A stretch of DNA of 64,000 nucleotides from Doris montereyensis (lineage: Eukaryota > Mollusca > Gastropoda > Nudibranchia > Dorididae). The position numbers and the translations under genes are program-made. The stretch lies in contig JAXRKP010001071.1 of assembly GCA_037039925.1 (NCBI GenBank), positions 33,501-97,500 on the forward strand. Direction: 5' to 3'. Position 1 is the stretch's first letter; every line of letters begins with the position of its first letter. Shown one piece after another: positions 30,001-44,900 of the stretch. The notes under the pieces are model-generated. The model was not told the origin of the DNA. It was given only the letters and a program-made list of their open reading frames with translations, and did no database searches.

Positions 30001-33000
30001 TATTTAGTGACATAACGCATCTGGTTTGGAGAGTTCCTGACTTTTCCCTAGTTCTCAATAAGATGTGAAGTCTGTGTTTGTGTTTCCCGACACCTCGGGT
30101 GTGGAGTCCACGGCCGGTGCCTTATCGTTGATCAGATGACTCACGCGTTCCGGATCGTGTGGATGGATGAAAACCGATGCTTTTTATCCCATATTTTGTA
30201 AAATTCTGTGATTGTATGCCTTTATATTATCCTTACGTGTTACGGGTTTATCGGCTCAAACTGGTACGGTAAACTTCACGACTTATAATTTTAACGAGTG
30301 AGGACGTATAGGCCGATATTTGCCAATAGAGAGAGAGAGATGCACCAGCAACGAAACCCTCGCCAAAAAGAAAGCGATTTTGACAACAATGGTTCTTTTT
30401 CTCCCGTACGAGCCCCCCTTCCCATCATCACTTCTCTGCTACCCCGTCATCACTCACCCCCTCTCTAACTATTTAGTCACATAGAGCGCCCCCACTAGAC
30501 TAGCACAAACTTGTCTTTATTGATCGATAATTGCTTCGCGGAATACGGGATGGGAGCGGTGGCTGACAAATTTTGAACTCTACTTGAACCTGTGCTATTA
30601 GTATTATTTTTCTCTCTCTCGTTGACATGCATGCGTTTTTAGTAATATTGTATTGTTATGCGAAGAAGACTGTGCATAGTGGAGACGTAGAGTCACTATC
30701 GTTGTAATGGACTTCTAAACCTCCCGTATTGCCAATTATCTTGTCTTTATTTATTAGAACATAATAAATCATGAAAGCCTATTGATTGCCGGACTTCTGT
30801 ACATAAGTTTCACTCACGATAAGCCAAAGCAGGTTTTGCTAATGCAACCGAATCTAACCTGAACAGTCTCCTCTTCTGATGTCCCGATGTCCGATCATCG
30901 TCTACATTTTTGCATGGCCGTGAGAAGTCAAACCAAGACAAAATATTCCGCAAAACCAACCAGACAATTTAAAAACAAAAATTTCATGATTTCCCAATAG
31001 GCTTACACGAGCTGAACTACGAGACAATAGCTCGACGCAATATTACTGTTATTAGATCTCAGATCGAAAAAAAAATTTTTGTCCGACCATGAGGTTTTGT
31101 AGACTGACAGTAGTTTCATGGTATTCTCACTCTCATTTAGAGTTATCTATGATTTTTTTCGTGTCTTTTACAGAATATATGGTCGTAGGAATACGTTTTC
31201 TTTCACTCTAGATCATAAAACGGCGCTTCTATGTATTTTTCAACTTTTTTTTCAGCTCTTACTGTGTGTTCATTTGTAGACATCAGTTGTTACATAATAA
31301 CGAAAATCTGAAACCTGCCTCACGTGATCACTGCAAAAGATATAAAAAAATTTAGAACTCACCAAATTTTCTTTGAACATTTCTCTTTCACATGGAATTA
31401 AAGAAAACAGAATAAAAGGTTGTTGACCTCACCTACCTTAAGGTGAAAAGGGACTTATTAAAAAGAGGGAAATGCCGTCTGTCTGGATTGCTGACGTTCA
31501 CACCCAAAAATATTCACAAAACACACAAATTGAAAGCAAATTTCACAATATTATGTTTTTTATACCTGCGATGTCAAAGCTATACATGGACCAAATGTTA
31601 AGAAGATTCATCAATTAGACTTTAAGAAAGATAAATCGAAGAGTTCAAGTTATCATTGGGTCCCATTTTTGTTAAACCTGCCTTATCTTAATAATGTATT
31701 ACCGTTTTCGTACTCGATGCAGCCTGTCGGTGCGAAAGTACAATTGTGCCGCAAAATCTACTCCCAACCTAGAGGCAGGTTATGCCTCCTTTGTGTCTTC
31801 TCAGTGCACAAAACATACACGTGATTCATCATTTTGCTAGGTCTGTGATGATTTTTAAAAGACCCTACTTTTTGTGGAATTTTAATTAGTTTTATGTGTG
31901 AAATACTTGGTCCGCTTTATCATATGTTTGTTTATCAGACGAGGATTGTAAGTTGTCAGATAATATTGGAGTCTAATACCATTGATCTTGGATGATTTGG
32001 TCAGAAAGGTTTGTTATGACTTTGAGGATTAGTTTTGAAGAAAATTTAAGTAGCTTCTTTCTTCCTTTTATAACCCAATCGAGTCCCTCTTACATATATA
32101 TTGTTTACATTGCAACTTGAAGTTAATAGTTTTATCTTATGATTTCTTGCACGTATAGACAAACGTCTCTATGCTATTATTTTATACCATTTTGTATATT
32201 TGTAATTAAATTTGTCCCAATTTCGAGGGAGAATGGCATTGTCATTTATATGAAATTTCAAATCCATGAACCCTAGTTAAATTTTAATAAAAAAAAATTT
32301 GATCTTCAAAGGTGTATCACTGGGGAATGGATGTAATTTTGTTGTATTTTCCCTTTTTTTCATTTTGTATCATGTCATAAAAATTTTGTTTTGTTTCTCG
32401 TTTTTTTGTCTTGATTGTCAGGTCTGAGTTAGTATGCCGTGTGAAATTCAACAACACCCTGCCAGATATTCCTTTCGATCCCAAGTTCATCACTTATCCA
32501 TTTGAATCAAATAGGTATGTACAATGTGTCTTGCCTTTGTAAGTTGTGCAGAAAAACATGAAAATAAATCTGTTAAAGTTAAAGTGGGTGCTTGTCTGGT
32601 ACTACTGGTAGGTAGGTCTTACTTCTTTTCTTTCACTCTTTCATATTTTCTTCATCTAGCTATTTCCTCTGAGTTCACCACGAGGTACCCCATATTATGG
32701 TCAACAAGATGAATTTCAATGAAACAAATGAACAAGCTTTCATAAAAACTTTGATTAATTGCTATGGGTTTCATTTTATTTAATTAATTAAAATAATAAT
32801 TGATTGTTTCATTATATTTTAATGATTGATTCTTGAAATGACTGTATCTGTTATTGTCATCTAGTGAGGTCAAGAGTATCATTTAAACTAGAAAAAAATT
32901 GTTGGTGTTTTTCTTCTAGGTGTCTTTTTTTACCAATCTGAAATTCTTTTTTTTTCTTTCAGATTCTTCACCTACAAACCCACTTCCCTTGAAAGGTCAT

Positions 33001-36000
33001 TCAAATATGATTTGCTCACTGAACATGACCTGGGTGTCACCATTGATCTCATCAATCCAGACACCTACAAGATTGATCTTAATGGTATGCAGCCTATGTT
33101 GCCAGACCTTTATGAGCTTTGTTGTGTCAATTTTAATCATAGATCTTAATCATGTCCTGGAGACACTCTAACACTTATGTCTACAAACCATCTCTAGGAT
33201 TCCTGAGTAATGTCTTGATGTATGAATTTCTCCCCCTTCCTTCCTGCTCAGGACAAAGGAAACGAACAAAACAACTAAAGGAACGCCCCAAAAACACCAT
33301 TTCCCATCCCTGCCAATCTCTCATTAAGAAGGTTCAAATCAATTTTTTTTTTAAGCCAAAGGCAACCGTGTGCCTTTTAGTACAAATAAAAATAAGATGG
33401 AAAGTCTCTCCTCTCTAAGGATATGCCAAATAAATGGTTAAAAAATATCCTTACACATTGTTATATGTTATTACATTATTGAACATTATTCATTGCAATG
33501 ATTATGTTTACATGTATTAGAAGAACGTTAATTCTTTGCTGCAATGTTATACATTTTTTTGATCTCGTAATGCTTAAATGTGTGTAAGTTGTTTGTGTGT
33601 GAAGAATAATTTATTTATAGTAAAAATGTGTTTTAACACCATTACAATGTGCCACTTTTGGACAATAAAGTTTGTATCTGATGTTATCTTTTATCTCTAA
33701 CTCAATTCGTCATCCTGAGGCGGACACAGCATTCACCCCCTAAGCACTTTTTAAAAATTGATAACATTTAGTATTAATAAAGTCTTTTATGTCTTGTTTT
33801 GTTGTTGCTTTCTTAGCAATATTTTGGGGTGTAATATATGATAACGTGTATAGGGAAGAACCAACACTCCAGTATTTAAAAATTATTATGATAATTTTTT
33901 CCATTCATCATTTTTTCACAGCCTACCCTGACCCAGAAGATGAGCGGCTTCTGGAAGAAGATGCCAACACACCTGGAGACTCTAAGAGGTTTGTTTTGTG
34001 TTTACTTATGGTCACATTTTTTGTTTGATCTGTCTGTTTTAAGTACATTGGGTGGAAGCTAGTGGTAGGACCTATTTTCCTCTTGATGTCCAGAGAAAAG
34101 GGGAACCTTTCCTGGTGCTAGTCAATTTCGTCCAAATTATAGCCATCCTGTCTCACTAATGCCCAGAATTTATATGTGATCCTTCTTCTGCTATTTTTCG
34201 GCATTTGCCTGATTCAGACATGGTTTTGACATTCCATTCTCTTTTCTTATGGATGTCTTGTTTAACAGAAGAATATTCCACTGGATGACTTCCGTTAGGC
34301 TTTCACCATCACATTTCACGAACACTCCTTGGGGAGCATCTTCCTATCCCAAGAGGATTGTTTCTGTTCTTTTGTTAATGTTTTTCTACCATTGTTGTTG
34401 TTTCTTTTTGTGCAACTGATTTGTTGGCCATGTGCCCAACCCCATTAAGGTATTTTATAAGGACTGAATTCCCGTTCAGCATTCGCACCATAGCCTCTAT
34501 GTCTAGCGCCAGTTTGTCCACAACTGCTTATTGGGTATTCACAGCTAGCCTCTATATCTAGCGGCTGTTTCATTATCTGCAAATGATGGGCACACCTGGT
34601 AGGGGATGGCCCCAACATATTTGTATTGTACTAGTAAATTATTTGATGTGGGGGTTTTTTTCTTCTTTTTATTTGAAAGTACATATATGAGGAAATAAAT
34701 GAAATTTAGCTGTACTAATCTTACAATGATGTCGACACAGATTTAATGCTTTAAACAAAAATGTTTTTTCTTTGATTAACAAACTACAAATTGTTTCAAT
34801 CCGTTTGCAGATCCCGCCATCACAACACCAATGTTTCTTGGCTCAGGAAGACAGAGTACATTTCTACAGAGTACAACAGATTTATCCAGAAAGCTGATAA
34901 ATCTGAAGCACAGTACGTTCTAAGATATGCTATTTTTAATCATCTCAATTCCATGCATTAATGAGCAAGGTTGCTAAGGATTATGGGGTTTTTTTCTTCA
35001 ATCCTTGGTTATACATTGTAATATTTGATTGCTTTGCTCGTTTTGATTCCATTTTAGCCCTTGTGTTACCACTAGCTATCAGCTTTAGATTGGCTATCCA
35101 ATTAGTCAGTGGGACCTGAGGAGCTTCAGGCTTAGGGTGTTCCACAAGGTCGGAAAGTCAGAAATGTGTTGGATTTTTAATCTTTAGCTTAGGAGGGTCT
35201 AAAATGGTTAGAAATCAATGCCTAGGATTGGGAAGAGACAGAGGAGATGGGGTTCAGACAACAAAACGGTGAAATATAAATAATCCAAAGCAAAAAAACG
35301 TGAACTTATATTAAAGGAGTGTACCAATTTTATTTCATTTCTAGGAAAGAACAGATTCACTGAGTAGATGAAAAGATGGCAGATCACAAATGACGTATTC
35401 TTTACATTGTTTTTTAATCTTTCAGGATTGGTTTCAAGATCAAGCAAATTATGAAGGAAGAAGACATATACAAAGACAGAGAAAGCCAGATCAATTCCAT
35501 CAACAATACTTTTGCCAAGGCAAAGGAACCTGTGAGTTCAAAGCTTTTTTTTTTTTCTTTTCTTTCAATCTTTTACTTCGCAAATTAGACCAAATTAAGT
35601 TAGTTTAATTTTTGTGTATTGTTTTGAAGTTTTCACTGTTGTTTGTTCTTTCGCTCCTCATCATGTGGCTTAAGATTGAAACAGATGTTTTTGAAATACA
35701 TGTAGCAAAGGACTGTGATTTACCGCAAATTTCTGAGGAGTAGACTTACGGAATAGCATTTGGGACCCATGGATTAAATGCTTGAAATTTAAAGAATTGG
35801 TAATGAAGAGTATGGTATTGTTATTATTATTGTCATTGTTAATATTATACTATTGTTGGGGTTAATAAAGTAGTTGGTTTTTGGTTTTTATCGATCGATA
35901 TGACTTGGATCTGACGCACATCTGTTTCGTTGGTACCCATCCTACTGTGAAATCATCCCAAAATAAGAGGGTCAAATAACAAATAATTTTCAAAACCATA

Positions 36001-38895
36001 TATCTTATTTATGGGTGAACCGTTTTTGTCTTATCGTTGCTATCTCTCTCTTGCCACATCAGATCTTGAAGCATTACAGCAAGCCTGGAGTCACACCTGT
36101 AAGCGTCATGGAGGTTTTCCCAGATTTCCAGGTGAATTTGAGTGATATTTATGTTTCCCTTTTATGTATTTGTTTTTTTCTTTCTTTCCTTTTACTTTCA
36201 TTTTATATCCAGCTTCCTAACTGCTTATAAGTATCTGTTTATTTAATATGACTTCTTTTTTCTTTTCTTTTTTAAGGACAACAAAAGCATGTAATTGTAA
36301 TAAGTCTTTTTGAAGAAATAAGAGGACTGAGAGTATGTTTCCTTTTTTGCTTCTTGTCGTTGCTTTAGGTTGGGGGGGGGGTTGTCTCTTGTATAAGAAT
36401 GGGTAAGCAGATAAAGGGCGCTATTGGTAGGTCCTTTTTTTTTCTTTTCACCTTTCCACATGTCTTTCGTTTTGCTGGGGGTTTTTTATGACCCTGAGAT
36501 CACCGCTTATGGTGAAAGGGTAAATATCAATGGAACAAACAAATCGAGCAAAGCAAAGAACATTTGTGTCATAGAAACAAGGTTAGGGTGGAGTTTATCA
36601 TGAGAGAAGAGTGCTATCTGGCAAAGTAGATGGTTAAAAGGAGGCTCACGAATCAAGGTTGATTATTTCAGCCCCTGCAAATTCACTCAGAAATGGCAAC
36701 GGACATTCTGAAAAACTTCAGCACTTTTCATATCACCATTTAGTTCTAAGAAAACACAAACAAGGCTATAAACCAGGGTTCATAATACTCTAGAAGCCTT
36801 GAGTAAAAAAAAAAAAAACTAAAAAAATCACCTCATGGTTGTTAAGACATTCTTGCTTCTGCATCTAAACTGTCATGAAAACAATTTTAATGCGCAGTAA
36901 TATTAATAATTGAGTGGCCTGGTAGTTAGGTTGCCTGGCTTGGGATCATGAGGTCTTGGGTTCAAATCCTAACAATGCTTGTTTCAACGCTGTGTTCCTT
37001 GGGAAAGACACTTAACACGCATTTCTCCCACTTGTCCCAAGTGTAAATAGTGTAAGCAACAGTTTGGGAGTTAAGACCTGTGACAGACTAGTATGCTGTC
37101 CAGGATGTGATAGTTATCACCCTTTTCTGCATCATACTATAGAAACTGCAATGAGCTTTAGATCTATGGGCCATAAGGGCCTTGAAGGAGCTTTTTCTTT
37201 TTTTTTTTTTTTATATCGGTGATTAACATCATTTCAGCTACCATAATATGTATGAACAGGGATAAATTTTGATATTGAATATAAAGATGGAAACCCTCCT
37301 AAATTTTTTTTGAAAATCTCATCTTAGTTGTGGATGTAAGTAAAAGCAAAGATCTAACGTGCTTCTATGTGATCTTTACAGCTGTGGAAGCATCCATTCG
37401 CTCAGGTGCTCTTTGACTCGGATCCCGCCCCAAAGGGTTATTCTGCACCAGTGCAGATGGAAGAAATGTCTCAAGCAATGATAAGGTAAGATTTTTCTTT
37501 TTGTTTGTGTGTGAGTCTGTAGTATAGAGTTTCTCTTTGTTCTTACTCCGGGGGGGGGGTTGCTAGATTTTCTCTAGTTTGTTTTTATTTTATTATTCAG
37601 TCGCGTCTCTACAGGCCAGACTTTGATAATCCGCACAGATGAGCTCTGACAGATCTTTTCTTCTTTATTTATATACGATTGTTCAGGATTCTAGATCCAA
37701 ATATTTAATTTTGTAACAAATTACCACAATATAGAGAGTTTATGCTTCAATAAACCGAACACTCAACTCGTTGCGCAAGGTAGTCTTACCAGTTGGCTGA
37801 CGACACATCACTGTCACCGACTTGACTTTCCGAACACCACTTCAGCCATACAATTTAGCAACTCCTCTTCTTTGCTCAAGTTTTTTCTGACTTCCCACGA
37901 AGCTATCTAAAAATAGATCGGCGATTCGATTATGCGGATGTCACGATGTTCTTGATGGAACGGAGGTGTTTGGATTATTGAGACTTCACTGTATAGTGTT
38001 TCTGATAATAATAAGTTTCTTAATTAGAAAAATAGATAAAACTTCATTGTACGAAAAGGCAGATTTCTTTGCATTACATGTTATTCATTTTCCATTCTCT
38101 CATTCGTTCACTTATATCTCACTTTCCTGATGAGCTTACAACATATGAAGGAAAAAAATTAAACAAAAAGAGCAAAACCAACAATTCCATTACATAATCC
38201 ATGGTAAACACACTTTCTACATAAAATCAACGAAATGAAGATAATTCAAAGCAATTGAGTACATCAAGCATTTGTAAATTTTTTTCATGATGAGAATTAT
38301 GTTAGCGTCTTTAGATTTGTTTGTGCTTCTAACTTTTTTTTCTCTCTCTCTTTTTTTTTATTTTGACAGAGGTGCTGTGGATGAAAGTGGCGACCAGTTT
38401 GTAGCTTACTTTCTTCCTACTGATGAGACTCTTGGCAAAAGAAAACGAGACTCTGAGCTGGACAAGGAATATGATGAAGATGATACGTATGTTGTTATTG
38501 CTGCATCAATCAAATTTCTCAGGTTTTTCGGGGCTCGTGGTCCAGAAGCAAGGTGTCGGTCGGCCTCTCAACCAGAATGTCGTTTGTTCTCAAGCCTTGA
38601 TAGTCTAGTGGTTAGGCTGATTGACGGATTTGTGCTCTTGGGTTTTGAATACTGCCAATGCTTGCACTGATAATTAATAATGTACAAGTGTTTTTAGTAG
38701 GGGAAGACACTTAACACACATTTCTCCTCTTGGTCTCAGTGCAAATGGGCACCGACAGGGGCAGACCTGCCAACCTTACTCTTAATTGCATAATTTAAGT
38801 GTGTAAAATAGCCACCATTGCATGACTACATGAAATTTATAGTTATATGCAAGATTCTCTCACAGTCACAGAGGAAAAAAGAAAAGACAAAAATG

Positions 38896-38973
<78 letters not shown>

Positions 38974-41900
38974 GATCACCTCTATTATGTTGGGTTGGGT
39001 TGCTTTTTTTTATCTCATTCACATGTGTTGCATTATATAAATATTAAATTTGAGTTTAATTAGCACCAGTGTACATGTCCATTTTTATCTACCTATTCAT
39101 TTAATCTTTATTTGATTTGTTTGGTTCAGATATGAATATCTCCTTGCCCGAGAGTACAATTGGAATGTGAAGAACAAGTTATCCAAAGGATATGAGGAAA
39201 CCTACTTTTTCATTATGAGAGGTGGTAGTGTCTACTACAATGAACTGGAAACACGGTACGTGTGCCCTTGTCTTGTCAGGATTTCTCAATTTCTTTTCGT
39301 TAAGTTATTTAGTGGATGATTGCCGGGCCGTGCTGGTAAGTCCTACTTTTTTCCTTTCATGCTATCATTTATCCCTTATCTTGCTTGTTATTTCCTCTTA
39401 ATTCACCCTGAAATCGCCGCACAGGATGGGCGATGTAACTTTCAATAAACCAAATCTTTGTCATCATTTGCTTTATGATTAAAACCCACTTATAGCTTAT
39501 AATATTCTATGTCAATATTCCTTCTTCATATTCTTTTTAAAGCTAAAAATCTTTTTTGGGTGGAGACTCCATTCACACAATACACTACTTCCATCAATAA
39601 ATAGATGAAAACAGTGATTGGAAAACGGCTATTCAGTAAACTGATAAAAAAATGTGCAGTCTATACTGTTTCTGACTTGTAGATCTAGTTGTAGTACTAG
39701 TGGTAGCAATTGTTTTGTACGTTGGCAAAGAAAACGGGTTTAGTCGAAGGCTTGCACTGCAAACAGTAAAAAAATCAACCATTCAGGCTAGAGAGCTTGT
39801 TCGGTACGAAACGGAAGTAGAATAATAAGCCCAGAAGATGCTCCTTACCGCAATCGCGTATATGCGATCTTTCTATAGTTGTGATCCGGCAGCGCTATGA
39901 TCGCACATGTGCGACAAATGTACTATGACGTAGGAGTAGTGTGATCGCACCCGTGCGACAATGATAGTCTACGAGTTAAGCAAAGGGTTTTCAATGCTGT
40001 TTACAGTTTTATCATTTGTTCACAATTTTTGTGTTTTTTTTTCTTTTTCTTATAAAATAGTATCTTATTGCCTTTCTTTTTATTACATACATGCAATATG
40101 CCTCATATACCAAGCTTTAAAAAAGAGATATACTTGTTAAAAGGGTGTACATTTTAGTTTCCTTTAAATATTTGTCACATCCATTCAGTTTGTCTGTAGA
40201 TGAGGGTTATTTTCTTTGCTGATCCAGATAATAATTCATGTTCCAGGTGTGCATACTTCTCTCTGCTCTAGATGAATTTCAAGGTCAAAATTGTCAGTTA
40301 TCAGCTCTGTTAATGAAGGGTGCAAAAGTCATAGAAATAGAGAACCTCTCAGATCACCAGGAAAAATGATTATTTGTGGCCTGTAGTATGGACGTTGTAT
40401 AAAGCTCCCATTTTCTGTATCATTCTTTGTTCTTTTTCTCTGTGCATGAAATCGTCATTTGTTTTATGTTTTCTACTACTACTACTACTACGCAGCCTCA
40501 AAGTGAAGTGAAGAGTCGGAACTTATCCCCGGTTTTTGTATCGTGAAGCGGAACATGTGATTATAACCACCTCCTGCACAGGACGCTAGTCTGACGAGGC
40601 TTTTACTCCAAAGCTTATGCTTGCACCCCTTGCACCTGGGTCGAGTGGGGGAAATGCGTGTTACTGTTACGCGTCTTTCCCAATGAACACAGCCTCAAGT
40701 TGTGGCTCTATCTGCCTGCCATACTACTGCTTAGAGTGTGTATGTCATCCTCATCTTTTCTTTCTTCGCTGTCTCCCTTGTGTTATGTCTTTTTAATCTG
40801 TTGTTAAGTACCGAAAGGAGTCAGACGTTTGCAGCGTCAATGGCATGCTCTCACGACTTTTCACTGTCTGCATTTTACTTTGAACAGTGTCAAGCTGAGT
40901 AAACGACGAAAGACTGCTGCCAGTGCCCAGTTGAGATCTCGCCTCGTTGTCAAACACAGGAGTTGGCTGATAAAGAAATGGCAGCACAGGTTTGTTCTTC
41001 TGGGGACTATTGTTGGGATTTTTATGTTGTTGTGTTTGTTTGGGGGGAGTTAAGAGTTTTTTTTTGTTTTGGATCTACTTTTGGTTGTTTTCCAGACTCG
41101 TTAACTGTGGATATTTTTTCAAAATACAGGTCTTGGAAAGGTGATCAAAATGTTATAAATGTCATATCTCATAATATAAATGCCATGATTCCTTATGTGT
41201 GATAAATTAAGTATCATAATCATATTTTAATCAATGTAACTCGATTGCTTTTGTGATCATAAATGTTTTTAATTTATTTGAAAACATAGCATAAATAATG
41301 TTTTACATAAGAACATTATTTATACTTGTCCTCCCATTGATGCTAGCCTACAGTTGATTGAACATGAACAGTGACAAATTCAAACTTGTGTGTTCCTAGT
41401 TTTCAATTTTCCAGGGTTAAAGGAAATAAAAGATATTCTTAATTTGGCAATGGCATGTTAAGGTCTGATCACCAAAACATTTTCTATATATAAAACAGTT
41501 TCTCTAGTATTTTTCCTCGAGGAAAAGCACTGAAAACATATTGAGAACCGTTAGGTGCTCAAACGTTTGCATTATCCCTTAACCCGAGATTGAACCGTGT
41601 CTTGGTCATTCACCGATCATGAATCTAGGCGTAGCCCCCTAGTCCAGGCCTACTTTGTGGAGTAAGCAAGCTTAGGTCTACAACAAGTTGAGTGATATAG
41701 CGCTGTGTTTGGCCAGAGGTCACATCTTTGGTTCTTACTGGTGTCCATGATTTTTTATTTGATTTTTTTATTTATTTTTCCCTTCTACTCTTTGTCTTGT
41801 TTTCATGCTCATGAGGATTTAACTTCTGTATTGTGTCTATGTTTATTGCTTCAATATGAACCCTTTGCCCTTTTTTTATATATATATATATATCATTGCA

Positions 41901-44900
41901 GGAGGGACGTATGCAAATGTTGGAACCCCTGGAGATGAAGAGGAAGAGGAAGAAATGCCAAATCTCACAGCTGAAGAAGGTGAGAGTGTGGTTTGTGTGT
42001 CATGCATGTGTGACCGTTGAGTGTGTTTAATGAATCAGTAGTAAAGGGTTCTTTCCACGGCATGGAAACTATTATTGAGAGGGATAAAACAAGGCTATAT
42101 ATAGACATGGCTATGAAGCTTTTGCCTTGGTTTAAACGTACCATAGAAATATGCTTTACACTATAGAAATCAGGAAAAACGCTCTGACTCTATAGGTGAT
42201 AATGGTCTTGAAGTAACTTTACTTTACTGCATGGAAAGTTAATTTTTACAGGCATGTTTTTGTTCAGACGAAATAAAAAGACATATGCGATAGCCAAAGA
42301 GGCATATATAGCAGAATGAAGCCCGTCATGAAAAACAGAAATAGACATATATGGATACCAAGATTCGTGTTCTGAAGGCATACGTTTGGTCAGTTATTCT
42401 TTATGGCTATGAGTGCTGGACAATAAATAAAGAGATGGAGAGGCGAATTGAGGCCACAGAGATGTGATTTATGCGTAGAATGCTGAATATTTTTCGTGAA
42501 AAGAAAAGATAACCAAAGAAGACCTGCTGATGAGACCTTGGCACAAAACCATCACTTATGAACACTACGACAGAGGCAACTAAAATTCATACGAAATATC
42601 TACCGAAAGAGTGATGTAGAGAGAGCTGTACTCACAGAAAAGGTCAATGGGAAGAGAGGCAGAGGTAAACCGAGAATGACACACATACGAAGGCTGAATG
42701 CCTGGACAACATAGGTTAACAAAGTGATACAGATTTCTTGCCGATATCTGCAACAGACCTGGCATATAAGATGATGATACAAGTTTTTGTTTTAGGGAAT
42801 TTTGTCTCTTGGAAAATCAATTTCAAGAAAAGTATAGGGGACACCACCTACATCAATTTTGAGGGTGTCCAGCAAGGTCGGAAAGTCGGAAAAATATCTT
42901 GGGTTTTTTTTTATACTCAGGTCGGAAATTGATGTCTTGGGTAGGAAAACAAGGAGGAAATGTGGCTCAGGCAGAAAAACCAGGGTTCACATGCATCAGG
43001 GAAATCTTTGAAAACGAAAAAATGTTTCCCAGTCGAGAAAATACCAGGGAAATGATATAATGAGGACGAACATGAGAGAAAATCAGGGGAAATCGAAGTA
43101 GACATGAACAATTATCGGCACCGCGAAATAGGGAATAAGATTGTGGACAATGAATAACAATGAATAATCATTTTATCATCCATTTCCGGTCATGCATGCT
43201 TTGCTGTCTGGCGATTCTTTCATGTTGAAGCTAAACGATTCCGATACCTTCTTTAAAATTGTAAAGTCTGCCCGTGAAATTAGTATCGGATTTCGACACA
43301 AAGCTTTCAATACTTTCTTTAGTTTTAGAGCCTATAGCAATACCATGAAATGCCTTTCTACGGCCCAGCCTACTTTCTTCAATGTAACTTTTACTCTGGA
43401 GAGATTAAGCCGTGTGTGTTAAAAAGCCGATCGCGCACGTTGTATGGTTCGGGTGAAAGGGAGAGAGACAGAGGGCAATGTGCATATTTTAAGTCCGATC
43501 GCGCACATGTGTGTGTAAGAAGGCTAGACAGAGAATGTTTGTGTGTGTTTAATGCGACCAATCATGCATGTGTGTATTAGTATTAGAGAGAGTATATATG
43601 GGAGAGTCGGGAGTTCACAGATGATCGAAAGGCAAATGCAAGTGTTTAGAAAGAATAGAGGAGGTTGGATGATCGAAGGGATATCATGCACGCACGACCC
43701 GTTAGCAGAATAGAGGTTGGGAAGAGATCAGGCTGAAAAAGTCGATGTTAAAACATATGATGACAAACAAGAGGCGACTGAGTCTGACATACGGTATGGT
43801 ATCGGAGAGAAAGAGAAATAACTAATGTCTTCCACTACAATGCAGACATGGGTGGGGAAAGGGGTAGAACCAGGAAGAAGGCAATCATGTACTACACTAG
43901 ATTTAGATCTAGATTCGGTTTTATTGAAGAAGAAAGGAAGAGGGGGTTGGATGGTTGCCAATATAATGGAGATTTTTATTAGGGGAGGGGTTTTACGTTG
44001 CAGTCAATTAATAATTCTAGATTTAGGTTTTTGATCCTGAGAAAGAAAGAGAGACTGGGGGGGGGGGGCTAAAAAGTAGAACAGAGGAAGATTTATAATT
44101 GGCAGAGGTCAGTCAAGTTATAGAAAAGCCTTCCAAACCTCATTTTCTTCTCGGTAGACCGAGTAAGTATTTATGCGTGTTATATTGTCACTCTTGTGTT
44201 TGATTTATTTTTCGAAAGGAGATAATAAAAAAATAATTCATTTTTGCACTGTTTGCATGTTTTGTGAAATGATAGGGGTAGATCTATCACTACTAGTACT
44301 AGATCTATCAGCTATCAGATTTATTTATTTTTTCAGAAATGTGTGGGAAAATGCTAAAATACTATTAATCCAAAGTGAAACATTTAAAGAAATGTGTGAT
44401 CACTTTTCATTGAGATGCAGTAGAAAGTCATTCATTTATGATTTGAATTAACAATTTATAACAATGCATTGAAATTGGAAATATTTACGCTGTTCTCCGT
44501 TTCTGGCGTCGGGAGAGTATTTCATTTCCTAGTTAGGATTTTTTGTTTTGAGGTAGGAAATTTTCAGTTGACTTTGTGCTGGACGCCCTGATTTTATTCA
44601 ATTCAATTATTTTATTTCATCCCAGAGAGAAATTTGTTCCAACGTCCTTTAACTCAACAACCTACTTTAGTAGACATGAATATCAAGTCCCAATTTTTTT
44701 TTCTCTTATATTCTTATGTCGTGTATATGAATTTTGCCAAAAAGGTGGGTCAGGGAATGGCTGACTCAAATAACTCAGTATCTGAGGCGATTTGGAAAGT
44801 ATTTTTGTTTAAATTACCTTCAATGGAATAACAAATTTTTATTAATTTGCCTACAAAAGGCAACAGCTTTCCTTAATTTGATGACAGGTAATTGCAATAG

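Noticed and set aside
34050..34150. Eighth copy of dispersed repeat R
   Set aside because: Only TAGTGGTAGGACCTATTTTCC resembles the head; the remaining blocks are missing.
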